The notes beneath the pieces were generated by a model that made no database searches, had not been told where the DNA came from, and saw nothing but the letters and a program-made list of their open reading frames with translations. This document shows, piece after piece, positions 8,007-17,032 of a DNA stretch of 64,000 nt (the first letter of the stretch is position 1; each line of letters begins with the position of its first letter). The stretch covers positions 1,984,001 to 2,048,000 of the forward strand of contig NZ_OZ241968.1 of NCBI RefSeq assembly GCF_965204125.1, read 5' to 3'. The translations under genes were made by a program, and so were the position numbers. Source of the DNA: Poriferisodalis sp965204125. Its GTDB lineage: Bacteria > Actinomycetota > Acidimicrobiia > Acidimicrobiales > Poriferisodalaceae.

Positions 8007-9253
8007 GGCGTCTCACCTTCGTCGGCGTCCTCAATTGCACGTCGTTCCGGTGCGGTAAGCGGCCGTACTCCGGCTTCGAGTTGTTCTAGGTCAGGCATCT
8101 CGGTGCCGGCCTCGACCGCCCCCAGCTTGTCGAACTCTCTGGCAGTGACCAGCACCCGACCCTCGAGCGAACCGACGCTCTGGTTGTAGGCAGTGACGGC
8201 CCGGCCGAGATTGGTGCCGACCCGTTCGAGATGGGAGACGTGAGTGCCCAGGCGCTCGTAGAGCCTCTGGCCAAGCTGTGCGATCTGCTTGGCGTTCTCT
8301 TCGACATCACGCCGCTTCCATGCGAACGCGACTGACTTCAGCACGGCGATCAAGAGACTCGGGCTGGTGATCAGCACACGGTGCTTAGTCCAGGCCTCCT
8401 CCCAGATGTCTTCCCGTGCGTCGATCGCCGCGTCCAAGATCGGATCGGTCGGCACGTACATCAAGACAAATTCGGGAGCGTTCTCCAGCGAGTTTGCATA
8501 GTTGCGATCGCCCAATTCCTTGGCACGGCCCCGGAGGGCTTCGGCATGTTGACGCAGGTATTCGTCACGTTCTCGTTCGTCGTTGGTTTCAATCGCCCGC
8601 TTGTACGCGTCGAGGGGTGCCTTCGCGTCGATCACCACGTCTACGTCGTCGGGAAGATGAACAACCATGTCCGGCCGCAGTTGCGAGTCAGCACCAATAG
8701 CGGTCTGGGTCACGAAATCAACCCGCTCGCGCAGCCCTGCCAGCTCGACGATTCGCTGGAGCCCTTGTTCGCCCCAAGCCCCGCGCATCCGCGAGTCGCC
8801 AAGCACTTGACGCAGTTGCTGCGTCTCACTCGCAAGACTCTCACGAGCGTTTTCGGCTCGATCGACGTGCTTGCGCAAGTCGCGAAGATCAGCATGAACA
8901 GGATCGAGAAGCTGCTTGACGTTCTTCTCCGCTGCCTCGGTTTGGCGGTTCGTCAACTGGTTGAGTTCTTTCAGGAAGGTTTCCCGGTTCGACTCGGTGA
9001 TCTGTGCGGCGATGCCCTTGAACTGTTCGGTCAGCTCCGAGCGTGATTCATCCAGGCCACGCTGCGCTTCCTGAGCGGCTCGCGTCCTGACCAGCTCAAG
9101 GTCACGTTCGGCGATGTCGCCCATGAGCCGCTCGCGCTCGACTTTCTCATCGGCCAACCGGCGGGAGAGCGCGGCCCACACGATGACCGCCCCGACGGCA
9201 AGACCTGCCAGGAGACCCAGCACGACGGCAAGACCGGTGGACATAGGGCTCAC
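8003..9253 (-). CDS. rmuC: DNA recombination protein RmuC
   Basis: RmuC-family protein, linked in E. coli to limiting recombination at short inverted repeats; biochemical role poorly known. 416 residues. An N-terminal membrane segment (about residues 10-29) is followed by a long coiled coil (about 30-150) and the conserved RmuC core with MRGAWGEQGLQRIVE, DVVIDAKAPLDAYK and PEFVLMYVPTD. It is convergent with the molybdenum hydroxylase and divergent from the lipoprotein gene 72 bp away. Confidence 0.9.
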   Translation of the reverse strand: MSPMSTGLAVVLGLLAGLAVGAVIVWAALSRRLADEKVERERLMGDIAERDLELVRTRAAQEAQRGLDESRSELTEQFKGIAAQITESNRETFLKELNQLTNRQTEAAEKNVKQLLDPVHADLRDLRKHVDRAENARESLASETQQLRQVLGDSRMRGAWGEQGLQRIVELAGLRERVDFVTQTAIGADSQLRPDMVVHLPDDVDVVIDAKAPLDAYKRAIETNDERERDEYLRQHAEALRGRAKELGDRNYANSLENAPEFVLMYVPTDPILDAAIDAREDIWEEAWTKHRVLITSPSLLIAVLKSVAFAWKRRDVEENAKQIAQLGQRLYERLGTHVSHLERVGTNLGRAVTAYNQSVGSLEGRVLVTAREFDKLGAVEAGTEMPDLEQLEAGVRPLTAPERRAIEDADEGETP

Positions 9254-9325
9254 TCCTTAATCGGTCATGATCATCGCGCCACTAGCGTCAGAAATGGTGC
9301 ACAGCACATACGCCAGCACGCGTTC

Positions 9326-11161
9326 ATGGGTCACGAGCAGCAAAGGCTGCGTCTCCTGAGATCGCTGCGCGCCGGCATTCCGGCCCTGGCCACGGTTCTG
9401 CTGCTGGCCGGGGCGTGCAGCACCGCCACTGACGACACCCCGGCGACGTCGGCCGCTCCGACGCCGACGATCGCTGACGGCGAGGGACTTGCCGACGACA
9501 CCCCAACGACTGGCGAAACCGGGCAGGCAGATGTGCCGACGACGCAGCGGTTGCCCGACGCGTCACCGCGCCGGGGCGGCACGCTGCGCGTGCTGCTGGC
9601 TGCCGACCCCACGCCCATCACCGGCTGGACGCCGTGGGATCACGTCTGCGCATGGTCATGCCGCAATGTGCTCGACCACGTGCTCGAGACGCTCACCGTC
9701 GTGGCGCCCGACGGATCGGTGGAACCCTGGCTGGCAGAGTCGGTGTCCGCGGACCCTTCGTTGCAGCGATGGACGGTCACGCTGCGGCCGGGCATCACGT
9801 TCACCGACGGCGAGCCGCTGGATGCGCTCACGGTCAAGACCGGCATCGACGACTACCTGCGCTCGGGTCGAGCCAGCAGCAGCCACCTGCGGGAGGCCCG
9901 CATCACCTCGGTCATCGTCGTCGACGAGCTCACGCTGGTCATCGAAGTGGGCGAACCCAACGCCGGCCTTCCCGCTGCACTGGCCGGCCCCGTCGGGCGG
10001 GTCTTCTCGACCGTCGCCGCCGAGTCCGAGCCGGAGACCTTCGCCAGAGCGCCGGTAGGCACCGGGCCGTTCGTCTTCCGGCGCTGGTCGGTGGGGGAGC
10101 CGGCGGTCTTGGAGGCGAACCCCGACTACTGGCGCACCGCGGCAGATGGCTCGACACTGCCGTGGGCCGACGACATCGTCTTCACCGAGATCCCCGACGA
10201 GCGCCAGCGGCTCGAAGCACTGCTCGACGGCCGCGGTGACATTCTGATGTCGAGATCGGCCGAGCTGTCCACGGCGGTGGCCGCGGCAACCGACGGCGGG
10301 GGCCGACCGCTCACTGCCGTCCAGCGGTACGACGACAACGCAGGAGCGGTGCTGTTCAACCTGCTGCGCGCTCCGCTCGACGACATCCGCGTGCGGCGAG
10401 CGTTGCTGGCTGCTGCCGACCAGTCCCGGCTCGTCGCTGCGCTTGGGCCTGACGTCGACTCGCTGCCCGCAACGCAATGGTGGTCGCCTGCGAGCATCTG
10501 GTACTCGGAGGAGGTTGCAGCGGCCTGGCCGAGCCATGACGCCGAGCGCGCCCATGCGCTGCTGCGTGAGTACACGGAGGATCCCGAACGCTCCGACGGC
10601 CGGGATCCGGGCGAGCCGGTGCGAGTCAGGGTGCTGTGCACCGACGACCTCGCCCTCGGCCGGATGACCGCCGAGCTGAAGCGCCAGTGGGAGAGCACCG
10701 GTCTCGTCAACGTCGACGTTGAAACGCTGGCCCGCACGGGACTCGTCAGCCGGGTCATGGGCTCGGTGGTCCAGAGCCCGTCGTTCGCTGGCGACTTCGG
10801 CGCAACGTGTTGGCGGGTGGGCGGCGAGTCTGACCCGGCGGTGCTGGCGTCGGCCGCTGTCGGACCGGTGCGCACCACGCCGCTGAACGCGTCCAACGTC
10901 ACCGGTGAGCACTTGAGTGCCTTGGTGAGCCTGATCAAGTCGACGGATGCGGGAGACGACCGGCGCGACGCAGTAGCGCAGTTCATGGCCGAACTCGCCA
11001 ATGAAGCTCCCTACGTGTTCCTGGCCTACTCGTCGAGCGTCGTGGCGGCACCGGCAGATGTGGCCGGGCTGGGGCGAGTGTCGCTGCCCGACGGCAGGGT
11101 GGTCGAAGGGCAACGACTCGGCGTCGGTCGCTACGACGAGGTGTGGCTGCGCCGTGAGTGA
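9326..11161 (+). CDS. Lipoprotein solute-binding protein of a peptide/nickel-type ABC transporter (SBP family 5)
   Basis: Extracellular lipid-anchored binding protein, 611 residues. A signal peptide ends in the lipobox LLAGAC (Cys about 31). A Thr/Pro-rich linker follows, then the SBP_bac_5 fold starting at RRGGTLRVLLAADP, with WTVTLRPGITFTDGEPLDA and VGTGPFVFRRWSVGEPAVLEANPDYW typical of oligopeptide-binding proteins. No permease or ATPase genes are adjacent, so it is an orphan here; the partner transporter or substrate cannot be told. Its stop codon lies inside the start region of rsgA. Confidence 0.88.
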   Translation: MGHEQQRLRLLRSLRAGIPALATVLLLAGACSTATDDTPATSAAPTPTIADGEGLADDTPTTGETGQADVPTTQRLPDASPRRGGTLRVLLAADPTPITGWTPWDHVCAWSCRNVLDHVLETLTVVAPDGSVEPWLAESVSADPSLQRWTVTLRPGITFTDGEPLDALTVKTGIDDYLRSGRASSSHLREARITSVIVVDELTLVIEVGEPNAGLPAALAGPVGRVFSTVAAESEPETFARAPVGTGPFVFRRWSVGEPAVLEANPDYWRTAADGSTLPWADDIVFTEIPDERQRLEALLDGRGDILMSRSAELSTAVAAATDGGGRPLTAVQRYDDNAGAVLFNLLRAPLDDIRVRRALLAAADQSRLVAALGPDVDSLPATQWWSPASIWYSEEVAAAWPSHDAERAHALLREYTEDPERSDGRDPGEPVRVRVLCTDDLALGRMTAELKRQWESTGLVNVDVETLARTGLVSRVMGSVVQSPSFAGDFGATCWRVGGESDPAVLASAAVGPVRTTPLNASNVTGEHLSALVSLIKSTDAGDDRRDAVAQFMAELANEAPYVFLAYSSSVVAAPADVAGLGRVSLPDGRVVEGQRLGVGRYDEVWLRRE

Positions 11162-12272
11162 CAGCACCGATCCATCCGCCGCCGCGCCGGCGCTGGCACA
11201 GCTCGGCTGGCAGCGTCGCGCCCTTCCGCTACCCCAGGTGCCGAGCGGGCAGACCGTCAGCCGCGTCGCCGTGGAGCACCGCGGTGCCTACGAACTCTTC
11301 GACAGCAATGGCGAAGTCACCGGAGCACTCGACGCCGCGGCACGCCGCGCTGCCCGAACGCCGTTCGACTACCCGACCGTCGGGGACTGGGTCGTGCGCA
11401 CGCTCGACGTTCGGCACGACCGCCGTGTGGCGATCACCAGCGTGTTGGATCGCAGTTCGCTGCTGTGCCGGCGCGCAGCGGGGCCACGCGCGCGGCCGCA
11501 ACTGGTGGCAGCGAACGCCGACGTGCTGGCGGTAGTGACAACCGCCGCACCTGCCAGCGATGCGGCACTCGCTGGGGCTGCCGGCTCGGTGGCGCCGGAC
11601 GCCGCAGGCCACCGGATCGAGTGGTACCTCACGGCGGCGTTCAGCGGCGGCGCTCGACCGGTGATCGTCGTGAACAAGATCGACACGGTGTCGGGCGCCG
11701 AATATCAAGCGACCGTCGATGCGCTGCGTCGTCGACTCGGCTCCGCAGCGGCCGAGGTGCCGATTCTGGCAACCAGCGCCCTCGACGGTCGCGGGCTCGA
11801 CGGCCTCGGCGCCTTGGCCGGCGACGGTGCGACAGTCGCGCTCGGCGGACCGTCCGGGGTCGGCAAGTCATCACTGGTCAACCGGCTCGCCGGCGCCGAT
11901 GTGATGCCGGTCGCCCCGCTGAGTCCAGACGGCCGCGGTCGGCACACGACAGTGCGGCGCCAGCTTGTACCGGTCGGTGGGCCCGACGGAGGGACATTCG
12001 TGGACACCCCGGGCCTGCAGGATCTGATCCCTTGGAGCGGTGATCTGGGCCTCCCGGCGGGCGCGTCCGTGCTCGACGGCCTAGAGCGGACGTTTGGTGA
12101 TGTCACGGCGCTCGCTCAGCACTGCCGCTTTGCCGACTGCTCACACACGGTCGAACCCGACTGCGCGGTCATTGCTGCGGTGCAATCCGGCGAGCTGGCG
12201 GCCGAGCGCCTGAGCACCTACCTCCAGCTCGTCGCCGACATGGAAGCAGGCGACTCGCTCAGCGGCCCTTGA
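11154..12272 (+). CDS. rsgA: Ribosome small-subunit-dependent GTPase A
   Basis: Circularly permuted GTPase that assists late 30S subunit maturation. About 372 residues from the GTG at 11154, which overlaps the preceding stop by 8 nt. Motif order is permuted as expected: G4 VVNKID near residue 171, G5-like ATSALDG near 205, G1 GGPSGVGKSS near 230, G2 region GRGRHTTVRR, and G3 VDTPG near 282. A C-terminal zinc-binding stretch C-x5-C-x-H-x6-C follows near 322-338. The N-terminal OB fold is upstream of G4. It runs 14 bp into the convergent crotonase gene. Confidence 0.92.
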   Translation: MSDSTDPSAAAPALAQLGWQRRALPLPQVPSGQTVSRVAVEHRGAYELFDSNGEVTGALDAAARRAARTPFDYPTVGDWVVRTLDVRHDRRVAITSVLDRSSLLCRRAAGPRARPQLVAANADVLAVVTTAAPASDAALAGAAGSVAPDAAGHRIEWYLTAAFSGGARPVIVVNKIDTVSGAEYQATVDALRRRLGSAAAEVPILATSALDGRGLDGLGALAGDGATVALGGPSGVGKSSLVNRLAGADVMPVAPLSPDGRGRHTTVRRQLVPVGGPDGGTFVDTPGLQDLIPWSGDLGLPAGASVLDGLERTFGDVTALAQHCRFADCSHTVEPDCAVIAAVQSGELAAERLSTYLQLVADMEAGDSLSGP

Positions 12273-13044
12273 ACTCCGGGCGGCGCTTGTTCATGAACGC
12301 GTCGACGCCCTCTTGATAATCCTCGCTGTCGAAGCACGTCCGGATCATTGCCTCCACATCGGTGAAGTCACGCTGGGACTCCGGCTTCTGCCATTGGGTC
12401 AGCGCCGCCTTGGCGGCAGCGATGGTCAGCGGGGCGTTCTGGCCGATGAGGTCGGTCCACTCGGTGACCGACGCTTCGAGGTGCGCCTTGGGCACCACCC
12501 GGTTGACGAGACCCATCTGCAGGGCCTCCTGCGCTCCGAAGCGATCGGCCAGGAAGAAGATGCGCTTCGCGGCTGAGGGTCCCACCAGCCGCATCAGCGT
12601 TCCGATCCCTGCGGCGCCGTAGCCGAGCCCCAAGCGAGCAGCGGGGATTGTGAACTGCGCATCCTCCGCCGCGACGCGCAAATCAGCCGTCAGTGCCACC
12701 GCCAGACCGCCGCCGATGCAGTAGCCGTGGATGGCAGCGATGAGCGGCTTGGACAGTCCCAGCAGCGAGGCATGGGCTCTCGACGTCGTGTCGTCGTAGT
12801 CACGGTTGCCGCTCGCGTCAGACCGCTGCTCGCCGAATTGGCTGATATCGGCACCGGCCGCGAATGCGCGCTCGCCGGCGCCGCGGATCACCACTACCCG
12901 GATCTCGTGGTCATTCTCCAGATCGGTCGCGGCATCGGTGATGCCGTTCCACATCTGCGCGCTGATGGCGTTGTGCCGCTCCGGATGGTCCAGGATGATG
13001 CGGCCCACGTGGCCGTCGCGTTCGAGATGCACCTGCCCGCTCAC
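12259..13044 (-). CDS. Enoyl-CoA hydratase/isomerase (crotonase) family protein
   Basis: Acyl-CoA enzyme of the crotonase superfamily, 261 residues. The oxyanion-hole segments are present: FAAGADISQF near residue 60-69 and HGYCIGGGLAVAL near 108-120. At the position of the first catalytic Glu of true hydratases (PE-x-x-x-G) the sequence reads PAARLG, so an Ala replaces Glu; the second Glu position (GAQEALQMG) is kept. It may therefore be an isomerase, hydrolase or lyase rather than a standard hydratase. It overlaps the end of rsgA by 14 bp. Next to another crotonase on the same strand. Confidence 0.85.
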   Translation of the reverse strand: MSGQVHLERDGHVGRIILDHPERHNAISAQMWNGITDAATDLENDHEIRVVVIRGAGERAFAAGADISQFGEQRSDASGNRDYDDTTSRAHASLLGLSKPLIAAIHGYCIGGGLAVALTADLRVAAEDAQFTIPAARLGLGYGAAGIGTLMRLVGPSAAKRIFFLADRFGAQEALQMGLVNRVVPKAHLEASVTEWTDLIGQNAPLTIAAAKAALTQWQKPESQRDFTDVEAMIRTCFDSEDYQEGVDAFMNKRRPEFKGR

Positions 13045-13093
13045 GGCGGCTGACGCTACCGCCCGGAGTCGATCCGGCGCGGATCAGCCGAAC

Positions 13094-13921
13094 TCAGGAT
13101 TCGGGCGGGACCCAGCTGGCGTCGCGGCGTTCGCGGAATGCGGCGATGCCCTCTGCTGCCTCGTCGCTCTGGAACAGCCGCTGGCTCAACTCGGCAGTCC
13201 ACTCCCATGCTTCGCTGCGGGGCATCTGCGGCACTCTTGTGACGAGCTGCTTGGTGTTGGCCAGCGCGTTGGGGCCGCCCCGCACCAGGCGACGCAGCGT
13301 TTCCGTCACCTCGTCGTCGAGCTGGTCGCGCGGCACTGCTCGATTGATCAGCCCGGCCGCTGCTGCCCGGGGGGCAGGTACCCGCTCGCCCTCGAGGAAC
13401 AGCTCGCTGGCATCGGCCCGGCGCAGCTTCGGCAGGCAGACCACCGAGATCACGGCCGGCGCCACGCCGATGCGAACTTCGGTGAAGCCGATGATGGCGT
13501 CGTCGGCGGCGATCGAGATGTCCATCGCTGCAGCCAGCCCCACACCGCCCGCGGTGACATGACCTGCAAGCCGGCCCACCACCGGCTTGTCGCAGGTCAT
13601 GATCTTCTCGAGGATCTCCACGAAGTTGTGGCGCAGCGTCGGCTGGGGCACGCCGGGCTGGGCGGCACGCAGGTCCGCACCCGCGCAGAATGTGTTGCCC
13701 ACGTGAGTGAACAGGATCGCTCGCACTCCGGGGTCGGCCAGCGCCGCTTCGAAGTGATCACCGATGCCGTTCACGATCTCGACGCTGAGCGCGTTGCGGT
13801 AGTCGGGCCGGTTCAGCGTGATCGTTGCCACGCCGCCCGCGACCTCATAGAGCACGGCCGCGTCCGGGTCATCAGTCGGCGTGCAATCGTCGGTGCCGTC
13901 GCCGGCAAGGTTCTCTGACAT
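13094..13921 (-). CDS. Enoyl-CoA hydratase/isomerase (crotonase) family protein
   Basis: Second crotonase, 275 residues from the ATG at 13921 (MSENLAGDG); longer readings upstream add an arginine-rich, unlikely leader. Fold markers are NRPDYRNALS, FCAGADLRAA and GHVTAGGVGLAAAMD. Here the first catalytic Glu is kept (FTEVRIG) but the second site reads PAPRAAAAG without Glu, the reverse of its neighbour. It lies 49 bp upstream of the other crotonase and is probably co-transcribed. The pair may work on different steps of aromatic-CoA or fatty-acid breakdown, together with the paa genes; inference only. Confidence 0.85.
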   Translation of the reverse strand: MSENLAGDGTDDCTPTDDPDAAVLYEVAGGVATITLNRPDYRNALSVEIVNGIGDHFEAALADPGVRAILFTHVGNTFCAGADLRAAQPGVPQPTLRHNFVEILEKIMTCDKPVVGRLAGHVTAGGVGLAAAMDISIAADDAIIGFTEVRIGVAPAVISVVCLPKLRRADASELFLEGERVPAPRAAAAGLINRAVPRDQLDDEVTETLRRLVRGGPNALANTKQLVTRVPQMPRSEAWEWTAELSQRLFQSDEAAEGIAAFRERRDASWVPPES

Positions 13922-14084
13922 CGCGGCGATGCTAGGCAACCGGGCTCGGCCAGGAGTCGCCATTGAGGCATGACCTGCCGACGCGGCCGAACACGCTGTG
14001 CGGAGCATCGGCGAAAATCGCTTTCGTGCCCATTAGCGGCTGCTGTAGCGTCAATGATGACGAATAGCGAGCATAGGTGCCGTC

Positions 14085-14300
14085 GTGGCCGCAACCCCGC
14101 AACCAGTTGATCCCGCCGCCGACCCATCGGCCGATGACGGCATGGTTTCCATCGCAGACCTCCGCGCTGCAGCCGGGGCCGCGCCTCTGCCGCCTGATCA
14201 GAGCACGGGCGTCATCTACGGCTCCGACGAAGCGCATTTCGCCCACCTCACCGCTCAGCCGTACGAGCACACTGTCGAGGTGCTGGCGACTCTCGCCTAG
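14085..14300 (+). CDS. Small hypothetical protein
   Basis: 71 residues from a GTG at 14085, divergent from the crotonase genes with about 160 bp between. Acidic and Ala/Pro-rich N-terminus, then a more ordered C-terminal part (GVIYGSDEAHFAHL, YEHTVEVLATLA). An AGGTG ribosome-site-like sequence lies a few bases upstream. No family recognised. It looks coding because rare residues (Tyr, His, Phe) cluster in a balanced C-terminal segment, but short GC-rich frames can mislead. Confidence 0.5.
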   Translation: MAATPQPVDPAADPSADDGMVSIADLRAAAGAAPLPPDQSTGVIYGSDEAHFAHLTAQPYEHTVEVLATLA

Positions 14301-14621
14301 CGATCTGCCCCGCCTGGCGGCGCAGGTCGGACGTCGGTACCGGTTTCGCCGGGAGCGGGGCGGTCATCCGGGGCTGATTTCGGCGGCTGGGTGCCGTTCT
14401 GCGTCGTTGCCGGCGTTCTTGGGATGCCCGGGCCGCAGTGATGTGGTGCTATTCCGTCGATTTTCGTTGTTCTTCGGGCGTCATTTCCGGGGTGCAAACC
14501 TCGGCCCCGGACCCGCGCGGCGGCCTGAACCTGCTGGTCAGAGGGTGTTTTGGGGTGTGCCTTAATCGTTCGTATTGTGCACAGGCTTGATGTGCTGTGT
14601 CAAGCGGGGCGGTGATGGTGT
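14301..14621. other. Gene-poor stretch at the left edge of the accessory island
   Basis: No convincing gene. The sequence drifts from GC-rich to a more T/G-rich composition around 14440-14480. A short inverted repeat GCTTGA (14585-14590) / TCAAGC (14600-14605) lies just downstream of the recombinase stop and could act as a weak terminator for it. A recombination site might lie here but none can be defined without the matching right end. Confidence 0.4.
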
Positions 14622-15371
14622 CTACGCGGCGTGCCGCTTTGGCGGGTCGCCGTCGTTGTCTGATCGCGTGAAGGCCTGTTGGTGTGCTTGGGCGGCGGTG
14701 TCGTGGTCGATGGTGCGCAGCAGGGATCTTGCCGATGAGCGACTCCAGGCGGTGCTGCCGGTGGGGGTGGCGATGCCGGCGTCGGTGAGCGCTGCTGCGA
14801 TCTGGGCGAGGCTGTGGCCGGCTGAGCGCAGGCGGGATGCGAGCTTTTTGGCGGTGTCGCTGTGGCGGCTGGGTCGTCCGAAGCGGGTGCCGCGCTGTCG
14901 GGCGATCTCGAGTGCTTCGCTGGTGCGGACGCGTGCCATGTCGGATTCGAATTCGGCGACGAGGGCGCGGAACCCTATGCACATGCGGCCTTCGGGGCCG
15001 CTGAGGCCCGCGGGGAAGTCGAGCACGGCGAGGGTCCAGCCCTCGGCCTGGGAGCGTTCGTAGAGGCGCAGCAGCTCGATCGTGGAACGCGCGAGGCGGT
15101 CCGAGCGGGCTACGGCGAGTACCTGGACGTGGCCGTCGCGGAGTTGCTCGAGTGCTGCTTGCAGCAGCGGCCGCTGCTGGGTGGGGGTCGTGCCTGACAC
15201 GGCGCCGTCGGTGATGCGCTCCACGATCTGCCAGCCCTGAGCAGCTGCGGCCCGTTCCACGGCGCGGTGCTGCGCGTCGGTGCTCAGGCCCGACGCGGCC
15301 TGAGACCCCGTAGATACCCGCGCATACGAGATTGCCTTCAATTCGTCAAGTTCATATGTGTGTTCATCCAT
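14622..15371 (-). CDS. Serine site-specific recombinase (resolvase/invertase family)
   Basis: Cuts and rejoins DNA through a serine-DNA link. 249 residues from the ATG at 15371. Catalytic domain: YARVSTGSQ with nucleophile Ser about residue 20, VLAVARSDRLARS, and FRALVAEFESDMARVRTSEAL. After the long helix, FGRPSRHS leads into a C-terminal helix-turn-helix (SLAQIAAALTDAGIATPTG) and a second basic segment. The size fits the small resolvase group rather than large serine integrases, although the C-terminus is somewhat longer than in Tn3 resolvase. Divergent from the secreted-protein gene. It marks the region as mobile or formerly mobile. Confidence 0.88.
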   Translation of the reverse strand: MDEHTYELDELKAISYARVSTGSQAASGLSTDAQHRAVERAAAAQGWQIVERITDGAVSGTTPTQQRPLLQAALEQLRDGHVQVLAVARSDRLARSTIELLRLYERSQAEGWTLAVLDFPAGLSGPEGRMCIGFRALVAEFESDMARVRTSEALEIARQRGTRFGRPSRHSDTAKKLASRLRSAGHSLAQIAAALTDAGIATPTGSTAWSRSSARSLLRTIDHDTAAQAHQQAFTRSDNDGDPPKRHAA

Positions 15372-15506
15372 TCGGGGACTGTGCCTGAAGTGAACGATTC
15401 GCGCGCAGGCCGGCCCGTCGGGCGGCATCAGTTGCATGGGTCCCCTTCCGGGACCGGCGTGCGCGCGGATCACCCACACGCCAACCCGTCCGGAAGGAAC
15501 CCGCCA

Positions 15507-16991
15507 ATGCCCAAACGCCTAGGAGCTGCGCTCGCCGCGCTGCTCACGTTCGCTGCCGTGCTCGCGGTAGTGCCGCTCGTCAGCGCCGAACCCGCCGACG
15601 CGCACACCAAGACCATCCAGCGCTGCTCCTATGACCCCTTCGCGGGCCGCCAGTGCTGGAACGAGTCCGTCCCCCACACACATCCCAAGCCCAAGCCCAA
15701 GACATCGACCAACTACTCACCCCCGCCCGACACCACGCCGCGCACCACCACCACGACCACCGCGCCGCCGCCCACGACGGCGCCGCCGCCCAAGACGTGC
15801 CCGTCGGGCACGACCGGCACCCCGCCGAACTGTCTGCCGGTCCCGTCTGACAACTCCCGCACTACTCCGAAAACGTGCCCGGACGGCACGACCGGCACCC
15901 CGCCGAACTGTCAGCCGATCCCCTCCGACAACTCCAACCGTGATGCGAACACGTGCCCGTCGGGCACGACCGGCACCCCGCCGAACTGTCAGCCGGTGCC
16001 CTCCGACAACTCCAACCGCGACGGCACGGAAGCCGACGACGGGACCGAAGGCGGCGGCGACGAAGGCGACGAGGAAGCCGAAGAGGGCGAAGGCGACGAG
16101 GAAGCCGAAGACAACGAAGAGGGCGACGACGACCCCGTAGACCCACAGACGGCCACCTACACCGTCAAGCCGTGCACCCCATACCAAGCCTCGACGGAGA
16201 GATACCAGCGCCACAGGCACCCTCTCGGGGGCGGCACCGCTGACGGCGCCTGCCACCGGGCCGACCATTCGCACTGCCCCGCTGGGCAGACCGAGCACGG
16301 CGGCCACGGCTCGCAGGACTGCCGCACGAGCGACGGGGTCACGAAGGCCACCAGAAAGGCGTGGGACGGTCTCATCAAGACCACCAAGGAGATTTGGGAA
16401 GCCTCCGACCGGAGCAGTTGGGAAATGCCCGAGGGAAGTAGCGAGGAGGCCAAAGCCGTGGTGAACGCCATCGACCGAGCGCTGAATGCACTTGAGGAAG
16501 CAGAAAAGCGCAGCGGCGTGGACGTGCAGCTGGCGCCAGGCCTGTCGATACTTCGCACCAGAGATGGCTACAACGAATTCATCACCCGATGGGACACGCT
16601 GTCAGACAACGAGAAGATTGCAGGGATCTTCGCTGTGGGCCTGTTCGGCGGCCCGGGCGTTCTGGCCGCTCTCGGTCTCGCCGTCGTCGACGTCAACGGG
16701 CCGAGGCCGAACGGCGGCGGCAGCGGCGGCGGCAGCGGCAGCGGCAGCGGCGGCAGCGGCGGCAGCGACGGCAGCGACGGCAGCGACGGCAGCGACGGCA
16801 GCGACGGCAGCGACGGCAGCGACAGCAGCAGCAGCGGCGACAGCGCAGGGGCCAGCACGCCCGAACAGACGCCCAAGGAGGCTTGGGATCAGGCCATGCG
16901 CGACTTCGTCAACGGCAAGCTCAACCGCGCAGGGCTACAGGCAGCGGCCAACCGCTATCAGTGCTCGCTGGGCGTGCAATCGAAGTGCTAG
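15507..16991 (+). CDS. Secreted repeat-rich protein of unknown function
   Basis: 494 residues. The ATG at 15507 has a GGAAGGA ribosome site. A signal peptide (residues about 1-33, ending SAEPADA) is followed by CSYDPF and CWNES, a Lys-Pro/Thr-Pro linker, three 26-residue Cys-containing tandem repeats (TCPSGTTGTPPNC type), a very acidic Glu/Asp block, a His/Cys-rich segment (CHRADHSHC, HGGHGSQDC), a helical region, one hydrophobic segment (IFAVGLFGGPGVLAALGLAV), a GSD/GSG low-complexity run and a short C-terminal helix with CSLGVQSKC. The architecture suggests a cell-surface protein; the His/Cys-rich part could bind metal. No known family recognised. It may be a cargo gene of the island. Confidence 0.8.
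   Translation: MPKRLGAALAALLTFAAVLAVVPLVSAEPADAHTKTIQRCSYDPFAGRQCWNESVPHTHPKPKPKTSTNYSPPPDTTPRTTTTTTAPPPTTAPPPKTCPSGTTGTPPNCLPVPSDNSRTTPKTCPDGTTGTPPNCQPIPSDNSNRDANTCPSGTTGTPPNCQPVPSDNSNRDGTEADDGTEGGGDEGDEEAEEGEGDEEAEDNEEGDDDPVDPQTATYTVKPCTPYQASTERYQRHRHPLGGGTADGACHRADHSHCPAGQTEHGGHGSQDCRTSDGVTKATRKAWDGLIKTTKEIWEASDRSSWEMPEGSSEEAKAVVNAIDRALNALEEAEKRSGVDVQLAPGLSILRTRDGYNEFITRWDTLSDNEKIAGIFAVGLFGGPGVLAALGLAVVDVNGPRPNGGGSGGGSGSGSGGSGGSDGSDGSDGSDGSDGSDGSDSSSSGDSAGASTPEQTPKEAWDQAMRDFVNGKLNRAGLQAAANRYQCSLGVQSKC
15795..16028 (+). repeat. Three tandem 78-bp repeats within the secreted-protein gene
   Basis: Units start at 15795, 15873 and 15951, an exact 78-bp period that encodes 26 residues each. The Cys pair (TC-P-x-G-TTGTPPN-C) and the SDNS ending are kept in all three; the middle unit has D for S in the first loop. 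Most differences are synonymous or conservative, so the repeat is young but selected at protein level. Confidence 0.92.
16761..16823 (+). repeat. Seven tandem 9-bp units coding Gly-Ser-Asp
   Basis: The unit GGCAGCGAC is repeated seven times without change and is preceded by a GGC/AGC-rich Gly-Ser run from about 16717. The perfect units suggest recent slippage, so length is likely to vary between strains. Confidence 0.9.
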
Positions 16992-17032
16992 TGAGGGAAC
17001 CGCTAGCAATGAGCGAGAGGCATACATAGGCC

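Noticed and set aside
8381..9046. A 221-residue frame on + opposite rmuC
   Set aside because: It mirrors the codon structure of rmuC and matches no family; shadow of a real gene.
14449..14982. A 177-residue basic frame on - overlapping the recombinase
   Set aside because: Pro/Arg/His-rich with no motif and overlaps a clear recombinase; shadow frame.
15437..15456. Short inverted repeat GGTCCC/GGGACC as a recombination site upstream of the secreted protein
   Set aside because: Six-base arms are common at this GC content and no second copy was found.
15507..16991. Repeats in the secreted-protein gene as a CRISPR array
   Set aside because: Units are 78 bp with no spacers, in frame, and encode a conserved Cys repeat.
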